Source of the DNA: Gaertneriomyces semiglobifer
Lineage: Eukaryota; Chytridiomycota; Chytridiomycetes; Spizellomycetales; Spizellomycetaceae
DNA length: 64,000 nt
Assembly (NCBI GenBank): GCA_025558075.1
Contig: JAHLKF010000015.1
Coordinates: forward strand, 310,001-374,000
Reading direction: 5' to 3'
Part shown: positions 20,314 through 32,854 of the stretch, one piece after another
How the letters are laid out: each line of letters begins with the position of its first letter
How positions within the stretch are numbered: the stretch's first letter is position 1
The notes under the pieces: model-generated
Told to the model about the DNA's origin: nothing
Seen by the model: the letters and a program-made list of their open reading frames with translations, nothing else
Database searches by the model: none
Position numbers and translations under genes: made by a program

Positions 20314-21506
20314 TTACCACCCTCCCTGATCATCTTGATTATCACCTTGGTCATTGTGGTCGTTGTGGTCACTGTGGTCATCCTCCTCCTCATGATCAGA
20401 GTGATCTTTCTCGTTCAAAATAGTTTCGGCCAAATCAGCACCAATAACACGCTGGACTTTGTGGCTCGGGTGGGTCTCATCGTACATGATTCTACTGTAC
20501 GGGTCATTGCAAACGACCGCCGTCCCATTCTCATCAATACTGAGACAAGGTTCCTCAAGCGTGTAATTCTTCAACCCATACTCTCTCGGGTTATTCAACA
20601 CCCTCTCAAACAACTCGGCGGGGCGGTACGTCAAAATCGTCGCATTCGGGAACTCGAGGGCGAACGACAAGACTTCATTTTCAAGAGAGATAGTGTGGTC
20701 TTTTAGGGGTAGGATATCGGGTCTGAACGGTGGCAAGTCCATGATGACAAACGACTGTGCACCGGCAGTTCCAAGCTCGCCCAAAGCATTACGAAGCGCA
20801 CCGACAACTTCCCATGGATCGGCTGTTTTGCCTTGTCGCGCGGCTTCGAGGTAGTCGTTGGCACCACCCCAAATGACAAATAGGGTGCCGTCCAGGTTCT
20901 TGAGGGAACTGGCGGCGTGTTTCGCTTTGCTGGAGTGCTCGGAGTTGGGTGGGAGCGCGGGGGTGTCGTTGAGGTATTGGCTGATTTGGTCGACGATGGT
21001 GGGAGGAATGAAACTACCGGGGAAGGAATCGTTGTTGTAGGGGAAGAGATCAGAGATTTGTGCTCCACCTATTTAACAAAAACAACAACAAGTGTCAGTT
21101 CATCGTTTGTGTATGAGGCATCCGGATGGATTTTTTGTCACTGCATTGCTAAAATAAACTCACCCCATGCAAGATTGACAATCTGTGCGTCAAACTCTCT
21201 GCCGAAATAGTCTGGCCACGTTCTGCCATTGCTGAACCGTCCGCGCCAGTATGGCGGGTCGGGAGGGTACGTCTCGTACGTCGCCTTGTAGAGGTTGGTA
21301 TCATCCGACAAAGCATCCCCAAACACAACGACGTATTTGAACTCTCTATTGCCGAAGATGGATTCGTCCATTGTCTGGTTCAACGGGTTGTGGATGGTTT
21401 TGTACAAGTCGGTGCCATTTCCGTTCTGTCGAACAAAAGGCAGAGCGAGTGTCGTAGTCGCAAGACCAAGCGTGGTCAAAATGGTACCAAAGCGCATGAT
21501 GGGCAC
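20314..21506 (-). CDS. Secreted GDSL/SGNH esterase-like protein with Ala in place of the nucleophile
   Basis: SGNH-hydrolase fold, probably secreted. Exons 21506..21164 and 21068..20314 give 365 aa. A signal peptide follows the start (MRFGTILTTLGLATTTLALP); the ATG at 21506 or 21497 could be used. Block I reads VVFGDALSDDTN, where the catalytic serine of GDSL is alanine (codon GCT). The oxyanion block (WGGANDYLEA) and the Asp/His block (YDETHPSH) are intact. Several NxT/S sites suggest glycosylation. The C-terminal 35 residues are Asp/His/Glu rich (repeated DH/HND), perhaps metal binding. The 95-nt intron is GT-AG. It may be a pseudoenzyme or binding protein. Confidence 0.85.
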
Positions 21507-22586
21507 TTAACAAAAAAACCAAAAGAAGATATGGAACAAAAGAAGAACAAAAAAAAAGTGTTGACTCTTCGGTTTCTTCAAACAACTCTTAAACAAAATG
21601 AAAATGTTGGGAGGTCATGAAGACCAAGGGGTTCCTTTTATATCCACCCGCCTCCCGCCTCGCCAACCCCTCTTTTGCATGATCCCAGTGCCATTTCATT
21701 TGAATTCCTATTCACCAAAGAACCGTTTACCGCAAACCGTAACCTGTCGGGCTGGTCTTAGCGCGTTTTACGCGCTACGTAAGCACCGCCCTCACGCGTT
21801 TCCTCAATACCCAGTTACCCCCATCCCCGCCCAGAAAGTGCCTTGACCTCTCTGATCAATCCCAACATCCCCTAAAACCCCACGGGGAACTCTATTGTTT
21901 GCTAGTGCATAGCCCCCACCCGTCATCACGCAAAGCCCATGAAGAAACGATGAAGAGGGACGAAGTCACGTTCTGGAAAAAAGAAACGTTTCTTCTGGAT
22001 CTTGATCTTGTAGGGGATTTGTCAGCTCATCGCTATTGCATCGTAAAAACTACAGCGTCGGCCGTGTGGGAAGAGTTTTTCATTCGGAAAATGATGATGA
22101 TGGCTGTTCTCTTAAACATCTCCCAGTTTTTCAAGTTTCCGTATTCATACAACAAGGGGAGCGTATTCATCTATAAGATTCGCAAAATTTTGTATGTTTT
22201 TAAAACAGGTTGAATTTCAAACTGGAACCTACCCAAAAGCCCTGGAAACCCGTACAAGCCGTCTACAGATCTCATTCGTAGTAGGTTTCCTAGGTTCTCC
22301 ATTTTTTTTTGACTGTAAAAAATATATGAGAACTACCCTGTGTTTCTGAACTGGTGGGAAAAAAACAATGTAAATCAAACAGTTATTTAGCTTGTGTTTA
22401 TGTGTTTTTCCCACGCCCTTGAATATCAAAGTACATCCGCAACGTACAATAACAACACAGTAAGACGAAAACGATGTACAAAAAACACACTATATGATAT
22501 ATTAAATCAAAAAGGAACATAACTGAATATAAAAGCAAAACAAGACACAGATTCGCAAACGCCTCAACGGTTTCTCACAAAACACC
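21507..22586. other. Intergenic spacer
   Basis: About 1.1 kb, holding the promoter of the GDSL-like gene and the 3' end of AROM. It is AT-rich towards 22,300-22,550. No supported gene, RNA or repeat. Confidence 0.5.
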
Positions 22587-25500
22587 TCAACGGCCTCTCA
22601 CAAACGCCTCAACCCCCGCTTCCATTTCCCGTCTCGGAACACTCACACCCACACCCACACTCCCCCCACCTACACCCACCGATCCCATCCATATCCCGAA
22701 CTGCTCCACCCCTTGTTCCACCAACACCTCTAATCCCTCAACACACTCCCACCCAGCTTGAGCAGCACGAGTGACGAGTGCCGTCCGCTCACGTGGGGAA
22801 TAAGCCATATCCACCACCACACTCTGTCCTGCTGCTGCACCAGTAGTACGGCGTGTGAGTAACCCGTCGAGAAGGGGGATTAATCCGTCATGCGCACCCA
22901 TCGGAACCGTGGAAACAACCACCACATCATCGGTCCCACTCACATCCACAACCGCATCCTCAAACCCATCAACAACAGAGACAGACGGACCGGTACCATG
23001 GTGGGGTTGCATCTCGTTTACCATCTTGTGGGCTTTTTCGGTAGTTCGGTTCCACACATAGACACTCCACCCCATCCTCGTCAACGCCCACACCGCAGCT
23101 CGCGCCGTCCCTCCCGCTCCAACAACAACCCCAACCTTCCTCCCTCCCACACCACCACCACCACCACCACCACCAAGGAGTCGCTTCTCCAAACACCTCC
23201 TAATCCCAACCCAATCCGTATTCCCACCCACAACCCGTCCATCCCTCACATACACAGTATTACAACTCCCAACACTCCCCACATCCTCATCCCCTTGTAC
23301 AACCCCTTGACTCACAACATCCTCTTTCAACGGAATCGTCACACTCGCACCACCAAACACCCCATCAGCCACATCCCTTTCAACAACCCGCTTCACTTCC
23401 CGCCAATCGTCCGTCTCACACCGTTCATACACAAACGGCACACCAAGCGCGTCAAACCCCGCGTTATGCATCGCAGGGGAGGGGGACTGTCCGATAGGTT
23501 TGCCGAACAAGTAAAACTTTTTCGGTTTTAAAAGACCTAGGGAGGATCGGATGAGGTTGATCTCACGTACGGAGACTTGGCCGGGAGCGGCAGAGGTCGG
23601 TAATAGGGGGTGAGTGACGGGAGTCATGAACGTGTTGACGACCACGCGGGAAAGTGTTCCAATAGCAGACATGTTCAAAGCAATCACCGGTTTCTCCTGT
23701 TGTTGGGCTTGCGTTGTCGTGCTTTTTGTAACAGGCAGTGAATCGATGAATGTCTGCACGTCATAGTTGTCTTGCATGCACGTCGCAACACCAATGAGTT
23801 TGACGATATCGCAATGATCCTTCATCTCATCATACTTGTTCCTAAACGTCATCTTCTCCTCATCATTATCCTTACCAACCCACACAGATTCCTTTTTCAC
23901 ATCATGCCAGCTCCCAATAACCACACTCTTTCCAACCCCTTTCCCTTCTCGCCTCCGCCACTCACTAACAACTTTCAAATCCTCGCTTTCCACATCCACA
24001 TACTCACATCCCCACTTGAACGCCTTCTTCACCAACCCTCTCCTCTCTTCTGCAGACCCCTCAAACTTGCCTCCCTGTCCACATGTCCGCACGGTGAAAA
24101 TCACAGGAACACCCGCCCGCCGTACCCTCACAACCTGTTGTCCCACAAACTCTTCATCACACACCGTCAACAGATCCACACGGAGTTCAACGGCACTGCA
24201 CCCCGCAACAAGCACGTCCAAATCCTTTTCCACGTTTTGGACGTTCTTACAGGTTAAGGATAAGAACCAACTGGCGGATTGCCCACTGGGATCGAATCGA
24301 GGCACAACAACACCTTGACGATGACGTGTCATCATCACAACCCCCAAAAACCTTCGGAAATCCGAATCCACCTTTTCCCACACCCCCTGTTGTTCATTCT
24401 GTTGATTGTTGTGTTCATTGACACTCCAAAATTCGTACCCCGACACATTTTCAAACCACACCCGTCGCCTCTCCCAAATCTCACGCACCCCTTCTCCCAA
24501 CACAGCCCGACTCCCCCGTTCCCTCTCCAACGTCTTCTCAATCTCCCCAATCTCCCGTCGCACGTGAACAACACACGCCGCACCCTCCCTTGTTAACCTC
24601 TCCAAAACTTGTCGCGCTCGTGGGGTCTCAACTAACCCCCCTCCACACGATACCACCACCCCACCAGAAGCAGAACCACTCTCTTGCAAGACTTTTTCAA
24701 AGAGTTGGGTTTCCAAGTCCCGGAAGGCCGCCCATCCGTGTTGAGACACGTAGGATTGGATATCCTGTCCATCCGTGTGTTGGCAGAAATAGTCGTCCAT
24801 GTCGATCAGGGGACGACGGAGGTACGCTGAGGCCACGCGGCCGAGATGAGTTTTACCCGCTCCCCGCATGCCAATGAGGATCAACGGGAGTGTGTCAGAA
24901 TGATCATCATTAGTCATTGGAGTAGGATTTCCCAACCCCTGTTCGTCATGGTCATGGTCATGGTCTTCGAGATCCACACCGACGCATTTTACACCCAAGA
25001 CATTCGAAAGAGCGTCCCACCATCCCGGCCACGTCTTTTCCACACACTTTTTCTCCTTGATCACCGCCCCCTCACCACCATTTGCAGCACCATCCCGTTT
25101 CTGAATCGCACACGCCAACAAACTGAAACTCATCGCCACACGATGGTCATCATAGCACTTGACGCCTCCAGGTGGAACACACAACCCATCCACTCCAGCA
25201 CCAAACACCTCAATCCCATCCTCCAACTCTTGCGCGTGCACTCCAAACGACTTAAGCTGTTCCACCATCACCGCAATCCGATTACACTCTTTCACCCTCT
25301 GATTCGCGATTCCCGTGATCCTCGTCACACTGCCAGGCGCAGCACACGCTCCAACCACACTCGCCGTCAAAAACGCGTCCGTCATCGATTCCATATCCAC
25401 ATCCACCCCTCGCAAACACTCACTACTCGGTCCAGTCACAGTGGTTTCCCCGTCTGTCTGGTCAACCACACACCCCATGGCTTTCAACACCTGAACAAAC

Positions 25501-28475
25501 CCCGCATCGCCTTGCAAACTCTTGCGTCCGATATTCGTGACTGTCACCGTACACCCATCGCCCGCAACAGCCGCATAGGCAAGCGGGTACGTCGCGCTAC
25601 TCGCATCCGCTTCCACAGCGTACACCGAGGGGTTGACATACACCCCCTGTGGGACGTGGTACACGTTCGTCCCGGGGTCACGTACAACACGAATTCCAAA
25701 ATCCTGCATCATGGCAATGGTCATATCAATATAAGGCTGACTGATGACTTTTCCCTGGCCGAGGTCGAGTGTCACGGGAGACTTGGCGTACGGCGCAGAA
25801 AGGAGGATGGAACTGACGTATTGGGACGAGATGGTGGCGGAAAGCGAGATGCGGCCGCCTTGGAGTCCGTTTTGGGGGGTGATTTTGAGGGGGAGACATC
25901 CTTCGGTGCCGAGGTATTCGATGGATACAGAGTTGGCACAAAGGGCAGCGACGAGGGGACCGATGGGACGTTGCTTCATACGTGCGTTGCCCGTCACAAT
26001 CGTACACATATCTGAGGGTGATGTTGCGTCAGAAGAGGAGGGGGATGGTTTGGGGATCAAGGCACACACGCCCGTCAAGAAGCGGGCAGCGGTCCCTGCG
26101 TTTCCCAAGTAAATGTCGGTTTTGGGCACACTCAATTTCCCTTTGCCACCCATCACGACGAGGGTTTCACCTCCATCTTCCCACTCAAACTCCATGCCGA
26201 CCAGTTTCTGCAGAGCATCCAACATGACTTGGACATCATCCGAATGCAGGAGACCTTTTAGCCGACACGTCCCGCTGCCCAAGGCTGCCAAGACCAATGC
26301 CCGATTACTGATGGATTTCGAGCCAGGCACATTGATCTTGATGTGGCGCGGTGATGCATGTTTGCTGACGGGAGGAGACGGGACAATCATGATGGCCGGG
26401 GATAGGATCTTGCGTATGACGTCGTCTTCAACGGCCATGGCACGCGGTTCCACGGTCTTTCCGATCCCAGCAAGCATGACCATTTTTTTCGTCTTGCCTT
26501 CATTCTTCTTGTCTACTTTCATAATGTCGAGGAGGTCGTCGACGGGACAGACTTTGGCGCCCACGCGCTGCTTAACGATGGCATCATTGACGCTGGTTGG
26601 GAGGCCGTAGGCTTGGAGACATCTCACGAGACGTCCGACGGTGATGTCGTTGCAGTAACCGAGGTGGCGGGCGATTTCGGCTTCGCGGACCATGCCGATG
26701 GCGACACATTCGCCGTGGAGCATGTCGGGGGTGAGGATGGCTTCGTAGGCGTGACCGATCGTGTGTCCGAAATTGAGGAGACCGCGGAGTCCGGATTCTT
26801 TTTCGTCGTGGGTCACGACGTGCGCCTTGACCCGCACGGATCCAAGAATCACCCGCAGCAGCAGCGCTGTGTCTTCTGTTGTTGTGTCTGTATCTGTTCC
26901 TGTTGTGCTTGTGTGAAGCGCGAGGATCTTTTCTGGGTGGTTCTCCAATAGCTATGTGAACGTGATTCGTGTTAGCCTTTTTCCCATGGTCATTCTTCTC
27001 TCTTTCTCTTGACCCTCTCATATGTCATCGCTTCGCTCGAAGACACTCTGCTCTCTCTCAAGCCACCATCATCGCTTCGCTCAAAGATAGCATGTTGGCC
27101 TCACGCAGTAATCGCTTCGTTCAAAGACACCATAAGACACCACTTCGCTCCGCTCAGAAATTCTCCTTTCACTGAGCTAACTCTCTGTTCACTGAGCTTC
27201 GCTCAGTATGTTCTCTGAGCGGAGCTCAGAATGTTCTCTTCACTATCGCTCTGCATCATCGCTTCGCTCAGAGACACCATAAGACACCACTTCGCTCTGC
27301 TCAGTATATTCTCTTCGCTATCGCTCTGCATCATCGCTTCGCTCAGAGACACCATAAGACACCACTTCGCTCTGCTCAGTATATTCTCTTCGCTATCGCT
27401 CTGCATCATCGCTTCGCTCAGAGACACCATAAGACACCACTTCGCTCTGCTCAGTATATTCTCTTCGCTATCGCTCAGCATCATCGCTTCGCTCAGAGAC
27501 ACCATAAGACACCACTTCGCTCTGCTCAGTATATTCTCTTCGCTATCGCTCTGCATCATCGCTTCGCTCAGAGACACCATAAGACACCACTTCGCTCTGC
27601 TCAGTATATTCTCTTCACTATCGCTCTGCATCATCGCTTCGCTCAGAGACACCATAAGACACCACTTCGCTCCGCTCAAAAATTCTCCTTCGACCGAGGG
27701 CGTGGATTTCCTCTTCGCTTCGCTCGAGGAAATCGCGAGGAAATCGCGAGGAAATCGGAATACATACCAAAAAATCCGAGTCGGACCAGATGCAGGCGGT
27801 TTTGATGACCTCACCCAACCCATTCACAAACTCTCGCATAGGCAACGTTTTCAAGTACATCAAATCGATATAAACCTTAAGCGGCTGATGAAAAGCCCCA
27901 ATCAAATTCTTCCCATGTTGGGTATCCACACCCGTTTTTCCTCCGATACTCGAATCGACCATGGCCAGAAGTGTAGTAGGCACCTGAATGAAGGGACATC
28001 CACGCATGAATGTCGCTGCGACGAACCCGACAAGGTCACCAATGACACCACCACCGAGAGCGATAAAGCACGAGTCACGAGTGCAGTTGTTGGAGAGAGC
28101 GTAGTCTTCGATCCGTTGCTTTGTGGATCTTGTTTTTGCGGCCTCACCGGGGGGCATAATGTAGTGCAAGACTCGCGGAGGGTCTTTCACTGTCTTTGCA
28201 GCATTTTGAGCATCACTACTAACAGCAGCAGTAAAAGTCTCGTTGATGTGATGGGAGAGTGCATTGAGAAAGGGATGGAGATGATAGCGAGCAATGTTCT
28301 CGTCTGTGACAATGATGAGGGACGAAGCCTTGACGCAGCGCAGGATGTCATTTACAATGTAGTCGAGTAGATCCTGGCCCACGACAATGGTGTCCTTTCC
28401 CAAGATGGATACCCTTTCCATTCCTGGTTGTTGTGGTGGATGTGTACTACTCATCGTTCGCCTTGTTCCATCCAT
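22587..28475 (-). CDS. ARO1: Pentafunctional AROM polypeptide (shikimate pathway)
   Basis: Carries five consecutive shikimate-pathway steps in one cytosolic chain. Exons 28475..27768 and 26951..22587 give about 1690 aa; in-frame ATGs at 28454 and 28421 are alternative starts. Order: dehydroquinate synthase ([19 protein letters not shown], then [11 protein letters not shown] after the intron), EPSP synthase ([31 protein letters not shown]), shikimate kinase (P-loop GMRGAGKT), type I dehydroquinase (AVELRVDLL; putative Schiff-base Lys in DIVKLIGVA), and shikimate dehydrogenase ([14 protein letters not shown]). A Gly run coded by a (CCA/GGT)n tract interrupts the last domain. The intron is 816 nt, far longer than others here, and contains a minisatellite. 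Confidence 0.95.
27226..27675. repeat. 75-bp minisatellite, six tandem copies, inside the AROM intron
   Basis: Six head-to-tail units of 75 bp start at 27226, 27301, 27376, 27451, 27526 and 27601 and differ at only a few positions. Each unit contains CATCGCTTCGCTCAGAGACA and CACTTCGCTCTGCTCAGTAT. Degenerate copies flank it (about 27020-27225 and 27676-27740). Because 75 is a multiple of three, open frames cross the array on both strands, but these have no independent support as genes. Confidence 0.95.
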
Positions 28476-28933
28476 CCAATGTGTGCAATATAACTGTCTC
28501 TATATAATAATAATCTATGTATGTATGTATGTATGTATGTATGTGTGAATCTACGCTCTCTGCCTTTGCCTCTCGGATCTATCTAACCCTTTTTGCTTTG
28601 CCCTGTCTGTTAACTGTTAACTGTGCCTATATCAATTACTACTAAGTAGTAGCACACATAGAGTAACAACCACCCAACCACTCTTTTGATTGATTATCTC
28701 TCACATCTCATCTCATTAATTAATTAAGATAATTATTCGGGGGGGGGGGTCAATTCCAACGGCATTGGCTTTGCTTTGTGTTGTGTGCCCCACTTATTAT
28801 TATGATATGATCACTCAATTATGACTCAAGATGAAATCATTATGCGTCAATAGTACTACTATGCATTGCATAATATTAATTTTAATGGGCTCTCTCTCTC
28901 TCTTCTTCATTCAAATTCATTCCAATTGCCCCC

Positions 28934-28967
<34 letters not shown>

Positions 28968-29395
28968 TCTCTTCTTTGAACTCGCTTCATCGATCGCCAA
29001 ATGACTCATGTGATGCATATTAGTATGGTCACATGATATCACATGGTACGGCAATAGGACACGTGATGGGTGTGGGATGTCCGATGTCATGATATTGCAC
29101 AGGTGAAAAGAGAGAGAGGGATAGCCAGGGATTTGTGGTGTGCATGCAAGACTTTTTATTTTGAGAGAGAGAGAGAGAGAAAGAGAGAAAAGAGTTGCAT
29201 CTGCATGTGTATATATATCCTGCAATTTGATATTAATTAAATTCAATGATCCGAGTTATCTGATGCACCTGCATTGGCAAAGCAACATAAAAATCAACAG
29301 AAGCGAGAGCGCGTCAAAAAGTGGCATGCAGGACGCGAAAGCGAACGAGAGAAACACTGCACACACACACAACCCGTGAAAAAAACTAACACAAA
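28476..29395. other. Intergenic spacer rich in microsatellites
   Basis: Divergent spacer between AROM and the next gene. It holds a (TATG)n tract near 28515-28543, an 11-G run at 28739-28749, a C16 run followed by (TC)n at 28929-28970, and (GA)n at about 29163-29190. No gene is supported. Confidence 0.8.
28929..28970. repeat. Poly-C plus (TC)n microsatellite
   Basis: Sixteen consecutive C followed by about thirteen TC dinucleotides. A (GA)n tract of similar length lies about 200 bp downstream in inverted sense, so the two could pair. Confidence 0.9.
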
Positions 29396-29514
29396 ATGGC
29401 CAACCCGCGATCGGCCAGTGCTCTCTCCAATCCAACAACTTCTCTTCATTCCTTGCAGAAATCACTCGGTCCTGTTGGTACCACTCCATTCGATATCATG
29501 CCACGCCCCTCATC

Positions 29515-29545
<31 letters not shown>

Positions 29546-30792
29546 AACCAACAATCGGATGAAAAACAGCTCCAAAACGCCCTCTCCCTCATCCACTCCC
29601 TCTTCTCAAAACGCACTCACCAACTCTCCTCCGAAACAAACAAATACCGCGCCCTCGCAGACCAACACGCGTCCCACATCGCTTCCCTCCAATCTAACAT
29701 CCACTCCCTCCACCAACGCGTCCAGGACCTCGAACATATCTTGGTCGCAAAAGACAAGGACATTCATGATCTCAAATCCGTCAATCAAGGGTTGACCAAA
29801 GACAGACTTGTCTTGACCGATCGGTACCGAAAGATGGTGGGACGCGTGAGAGGATTGGAGGCCTTTCGAAAGAGTATTGTCGGGTTGGTCGTCGAGAATG
29901 GCGATGTAGGTGCGACTGGTACTGGTACTGGTACTGGTGTTGCTACTACTACTACTACTAGCACTACTAGCAATATTGGTAATGTGGTGGAGGAGGAGGA
30001 TGTTGTGAAAACAAGAGACGAACCGGACACTCAAAACATGGATGACGAGAATTTACACACGTTCTTGCCGTTTGAGGATTCGTTCATCAACGACGTGACC
30101 ATGCAGACCTTTGATCTCGTACGTTAACGTGTTACCTTGGGTTGGTGCTATTTCATTTTCTCTGAGCGGTTATACAGACAGCACACAGTTTGGATCTGGA
30201 TCAGTTAGGACAACAACAACAACAACAACAACCGCGATACCTACATAACTTGCGGCAACCCAAGGGTATCAACACGAACGCGAATACGAGTACGAGTGTC
30301 AGCGGTGACAGGGTAACGATCTTCAGTTCTCGCAGTTTCATGGCACTCACCATTAACCTCTCCACTCTCTATATCACATCCTCCCATCTCCGTGTTTCAC
30401 ACTAGACCGACTCTATATCTCGATCCAGCAACACACCCACACCCAAACCCACTTTCCCCTCAACAACAACAAACACAACATCCACAACAACGAACACAAC
30501 ATCCACATCCACACAACAACAACAACAACAACCACCACACACAATCTCCGCTCCCCTCCTCTACAAACAAATCCGATCCACACTCACACCCCCCCAATTC
30601 GAAGATTTCGCAAACACCATTGCAGCCTTCAACGCGGGGTACGCCAGTGCAGAAGAGACTGTTCGTAAAATGGAGGTTGTGATTGGGGATAAAGAGTTGT
30701 GTGAGCGCATGAGGGTGTTGGTGTGGACGGCGGTGGAAGAGGGGGGGAGGAAGGATGAGAGGGGCGATGGTGAGAATGGGGTAGATGGGTAG
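29396..30792 (+). CDS. At4g15545-like coiled-coil protein
   Basis: Exons 29396..30118, 30178..30312 and 30406..30792 give 414 aa. The N-terminal third has a CAA-coded poly-Gln run, then a coiled coil (about residues 55-165) ending in VRGLEAFRKSIVGLV. The middle is low complexity (Thr/Gly, Gln and Asn/Thr tracts). The last 70 residues form a conserved-looking helical domain: RSTLTPPQFEDFANTIAAF, then EETVRKMEVVIGDKELCERM. The coiled coil ending in a LEGFRKxL-type motif plus this C-terminal box resemble the uncharacterised plant At4g15545 family. Both introns (59 and 93 nt) keep phase 0. Molecular function is unknown. Confidence 0.7.
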
Positions 30793-31088
30793 ATTTGAAA
30801 ATGTGGTTGATTGAAACTTTTGTTGTGAAGGGGGTCGTGGTATTTATTATTTAAGTTGTGCGAGAAACTTGCTTGTGTGTGTTTTTGAATGAAAGAGTTT
30901 TTTCCCGTTTTGGGAACTGGGAAAAAAAGGGAACAACAGTATGCTCGCAGAAAATATTGTGACGGCTGCATGATTGTGCCAGCGTACAAAATCACGATGA
31001 AGGCGAGTTTTGACGTGTGGTCAACATTCAACTGACTACAGGTGGTTGTATCTGCGTGACAGCTACGAGTTACCCAACGCAGCGTCCA

Positions 31089-32760
31089 TCACTTAACATT
31101 GAACTGATACCTACCAGCGAAACGCTGCTGCATTCGCATCCTTCGAGTTAATTGTGGTAACAGATCGGCCAATTCAGGATTCGCCCGCTTTCCGGCCAGG
31201 ACAGACGAAGAATACGCCACCTACAACAAGTATGGAATGCGCAGGTAGTAGAGTTTTGAGCATTTTTTCGCTGGGCAACTCACAAAGACATCCGTTTTCT
31301 GGAAGGGAACTTCGACGTAGAAAGTCAGTACTAACGTACTAAGATATGTCGACTTGGCCCGACGCGCGCGCGCGAAATGTACATTTTGAGATTTCACTGC
31401 GGTGGAGACTTGTTCCAGCAAGCTCGTCGTCAGCTTCACATCTGGAGATGGTAGTGCTGCCTCGCGTGGAGCTAGTAGCTTGCCTATGTTTATCGTTGGT
31501 ACAAGGGATGGCAGCCGAGGATCCGGGGCAAATGAAGCAGTATATGGATCGTTGGAAGCGGATCTGAGCACCACAGGTCCACCAGCATACCAAGGAGTGG
31601 CCTTCCGCAAGGGCCGTGCAAACGGCAAGCAGTAGCGTTGCCTCGGTGCAACCTCGCCCAATGGCCTCCTCGACAAAGACCCTCTTGACTTCCCTAGATA
31701 TACGTCGCTCCTTGATATGATATCAAGAATCAGGAGTTCGATCAACTGTTCAGGCGCCCTTATAGACGTCAGGGACAGAACACTTGTTCAACAAGTCCAC
31801 ATAAGTGAGATCGGCGTCTTTGGCTTTATGTTTTGGGGACGCCAATCACGGAATCGCACGCAATACGAAAAGCGTGTATCCTTGTGGCTATCGAACCTAT
31901 ATCCCGTATGAGTGAGAAAAAGGGACACACACGGGGACAAAAGGTGTTTGAAAAGAACTTGATACCCAATCCGCATTTCGTCGTTGAATATTGAGGTAGC
32001 GCAAGATGTCTTTGGAGCGATCGACATGAGTTATCGCTTTGGCATGATCGTCACAGTAGAAATAGTATTGACCTAGTTCGTAGGACACTCGACAAACAGA
32101 CACAGATGGGTGCGACTCGGCGGCGTGTGTATCACCCTTGCCATTATGCTGCACGAAAATGAAGGTGGGTAGTGTCACTGCAGTCAGGAACCTTTTAAAT
32201 TTAGCCTCGTCCAGTAAGATGTCCTCCATCACATCCACAAGGAGTTTCGCGTGAGGTTTGGAGTTGCTGATGATGGAAAGGCTCCTCAATCGCATCTTTG
32301 GTAATCATGCGAATAACGTGGCGACAGTGCATTACGAATGGGGTTATGAAATGCATCGCCCGACATCTGTGGGGGGTGCTGTGTCTGTGTCAAACATCCT
32401 ATCAATGAGCGTACGTTGGGGATAGGATGCATGTTCAGGAACGTTACATGTTTTTCAACCCCAAGAAGAATGAGAGACACCGCCCGTCACCAGGCAATAT
32501 AATAGGTACTCAAGTTCTTCACAACGTCACGCGAAGGAGCTGCACTTTCTAAGAACGGGTACGATTGGATGGATATCCGTCCGAGTTGGGGGAATACCTG
32601 CATTGCCCACGCGCAAGTTTGAGATCATAGGAATCGGCGTCGTTCTCGGGCGAGGGTCTGGAGGAGCTCGTACCAAGGGGGTGAACCCGTAGCAGGCGGT
32701 TTAGATGAGAACAGCTGTCGAGGCAACCCAAGGACACTCTTACGCCCTGCGAGTTTGATA
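31089..32760 (-). CDS. INTS8-like (Integrator subunit 8) gene, compact or partly degraded
   Basis: No single long frame exists, but several protein-like exon pieces lie in order on the minus strand: 32295..about 31963 (a TPR-like stretch, VSYELGQYYFYCDDHAKAI), about 31845..31770 (DADLTYVDLLNKCSVPDVYK), 31692..31591 (EVKRVFVEEAIGRGCTEATL; clean acceptor and GTATGC donor), about 31565..31395, and a last piece ending at 31089 (ANPELADLLPQLTRRMRMQQ). The TPR piece and the C-terminal piece resemble corresponding parts of Integrator subunit 8, remembered rather than aligned. The locus can code for at most about 550 aa, whereas metazoan INTS8 is about 1000, so it may be shortened, misassembled or a pseudogene. 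Confidence 0.4.
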
Positions 32761-32854
32761 ATTATGAGTTTTTCCGCATTTTATGTCGGCAATACATAAA
32801 TTGAGGTCGAAATTGTTGCTATAACGCGTCCTTCCTCTGCACCATCACAGCAAT

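Noticed and set aside
24846..26015. 389-codon plus-strand frame opposite AROM
   Set aside because: It is fully antisense to the EPSP synthase and shikimate kinase domains, has a low-complexity His/Arg/Thr composition, and shows no domain.
27226..27675. CRISPR-like array
   Set aside because: Units are directly adjacent with no spacers, in a eukaryotic intron; it is a minisatellite.
27231..28370. Long plus-strand frame (379 codons) and a minus-strand frame across the 75-bp repeats
   Set aside because: Both exist because the repeat unit is a multiple of three; the 5' half of the plus frame is pure repeat and the rest is antisense to the AROM exon.
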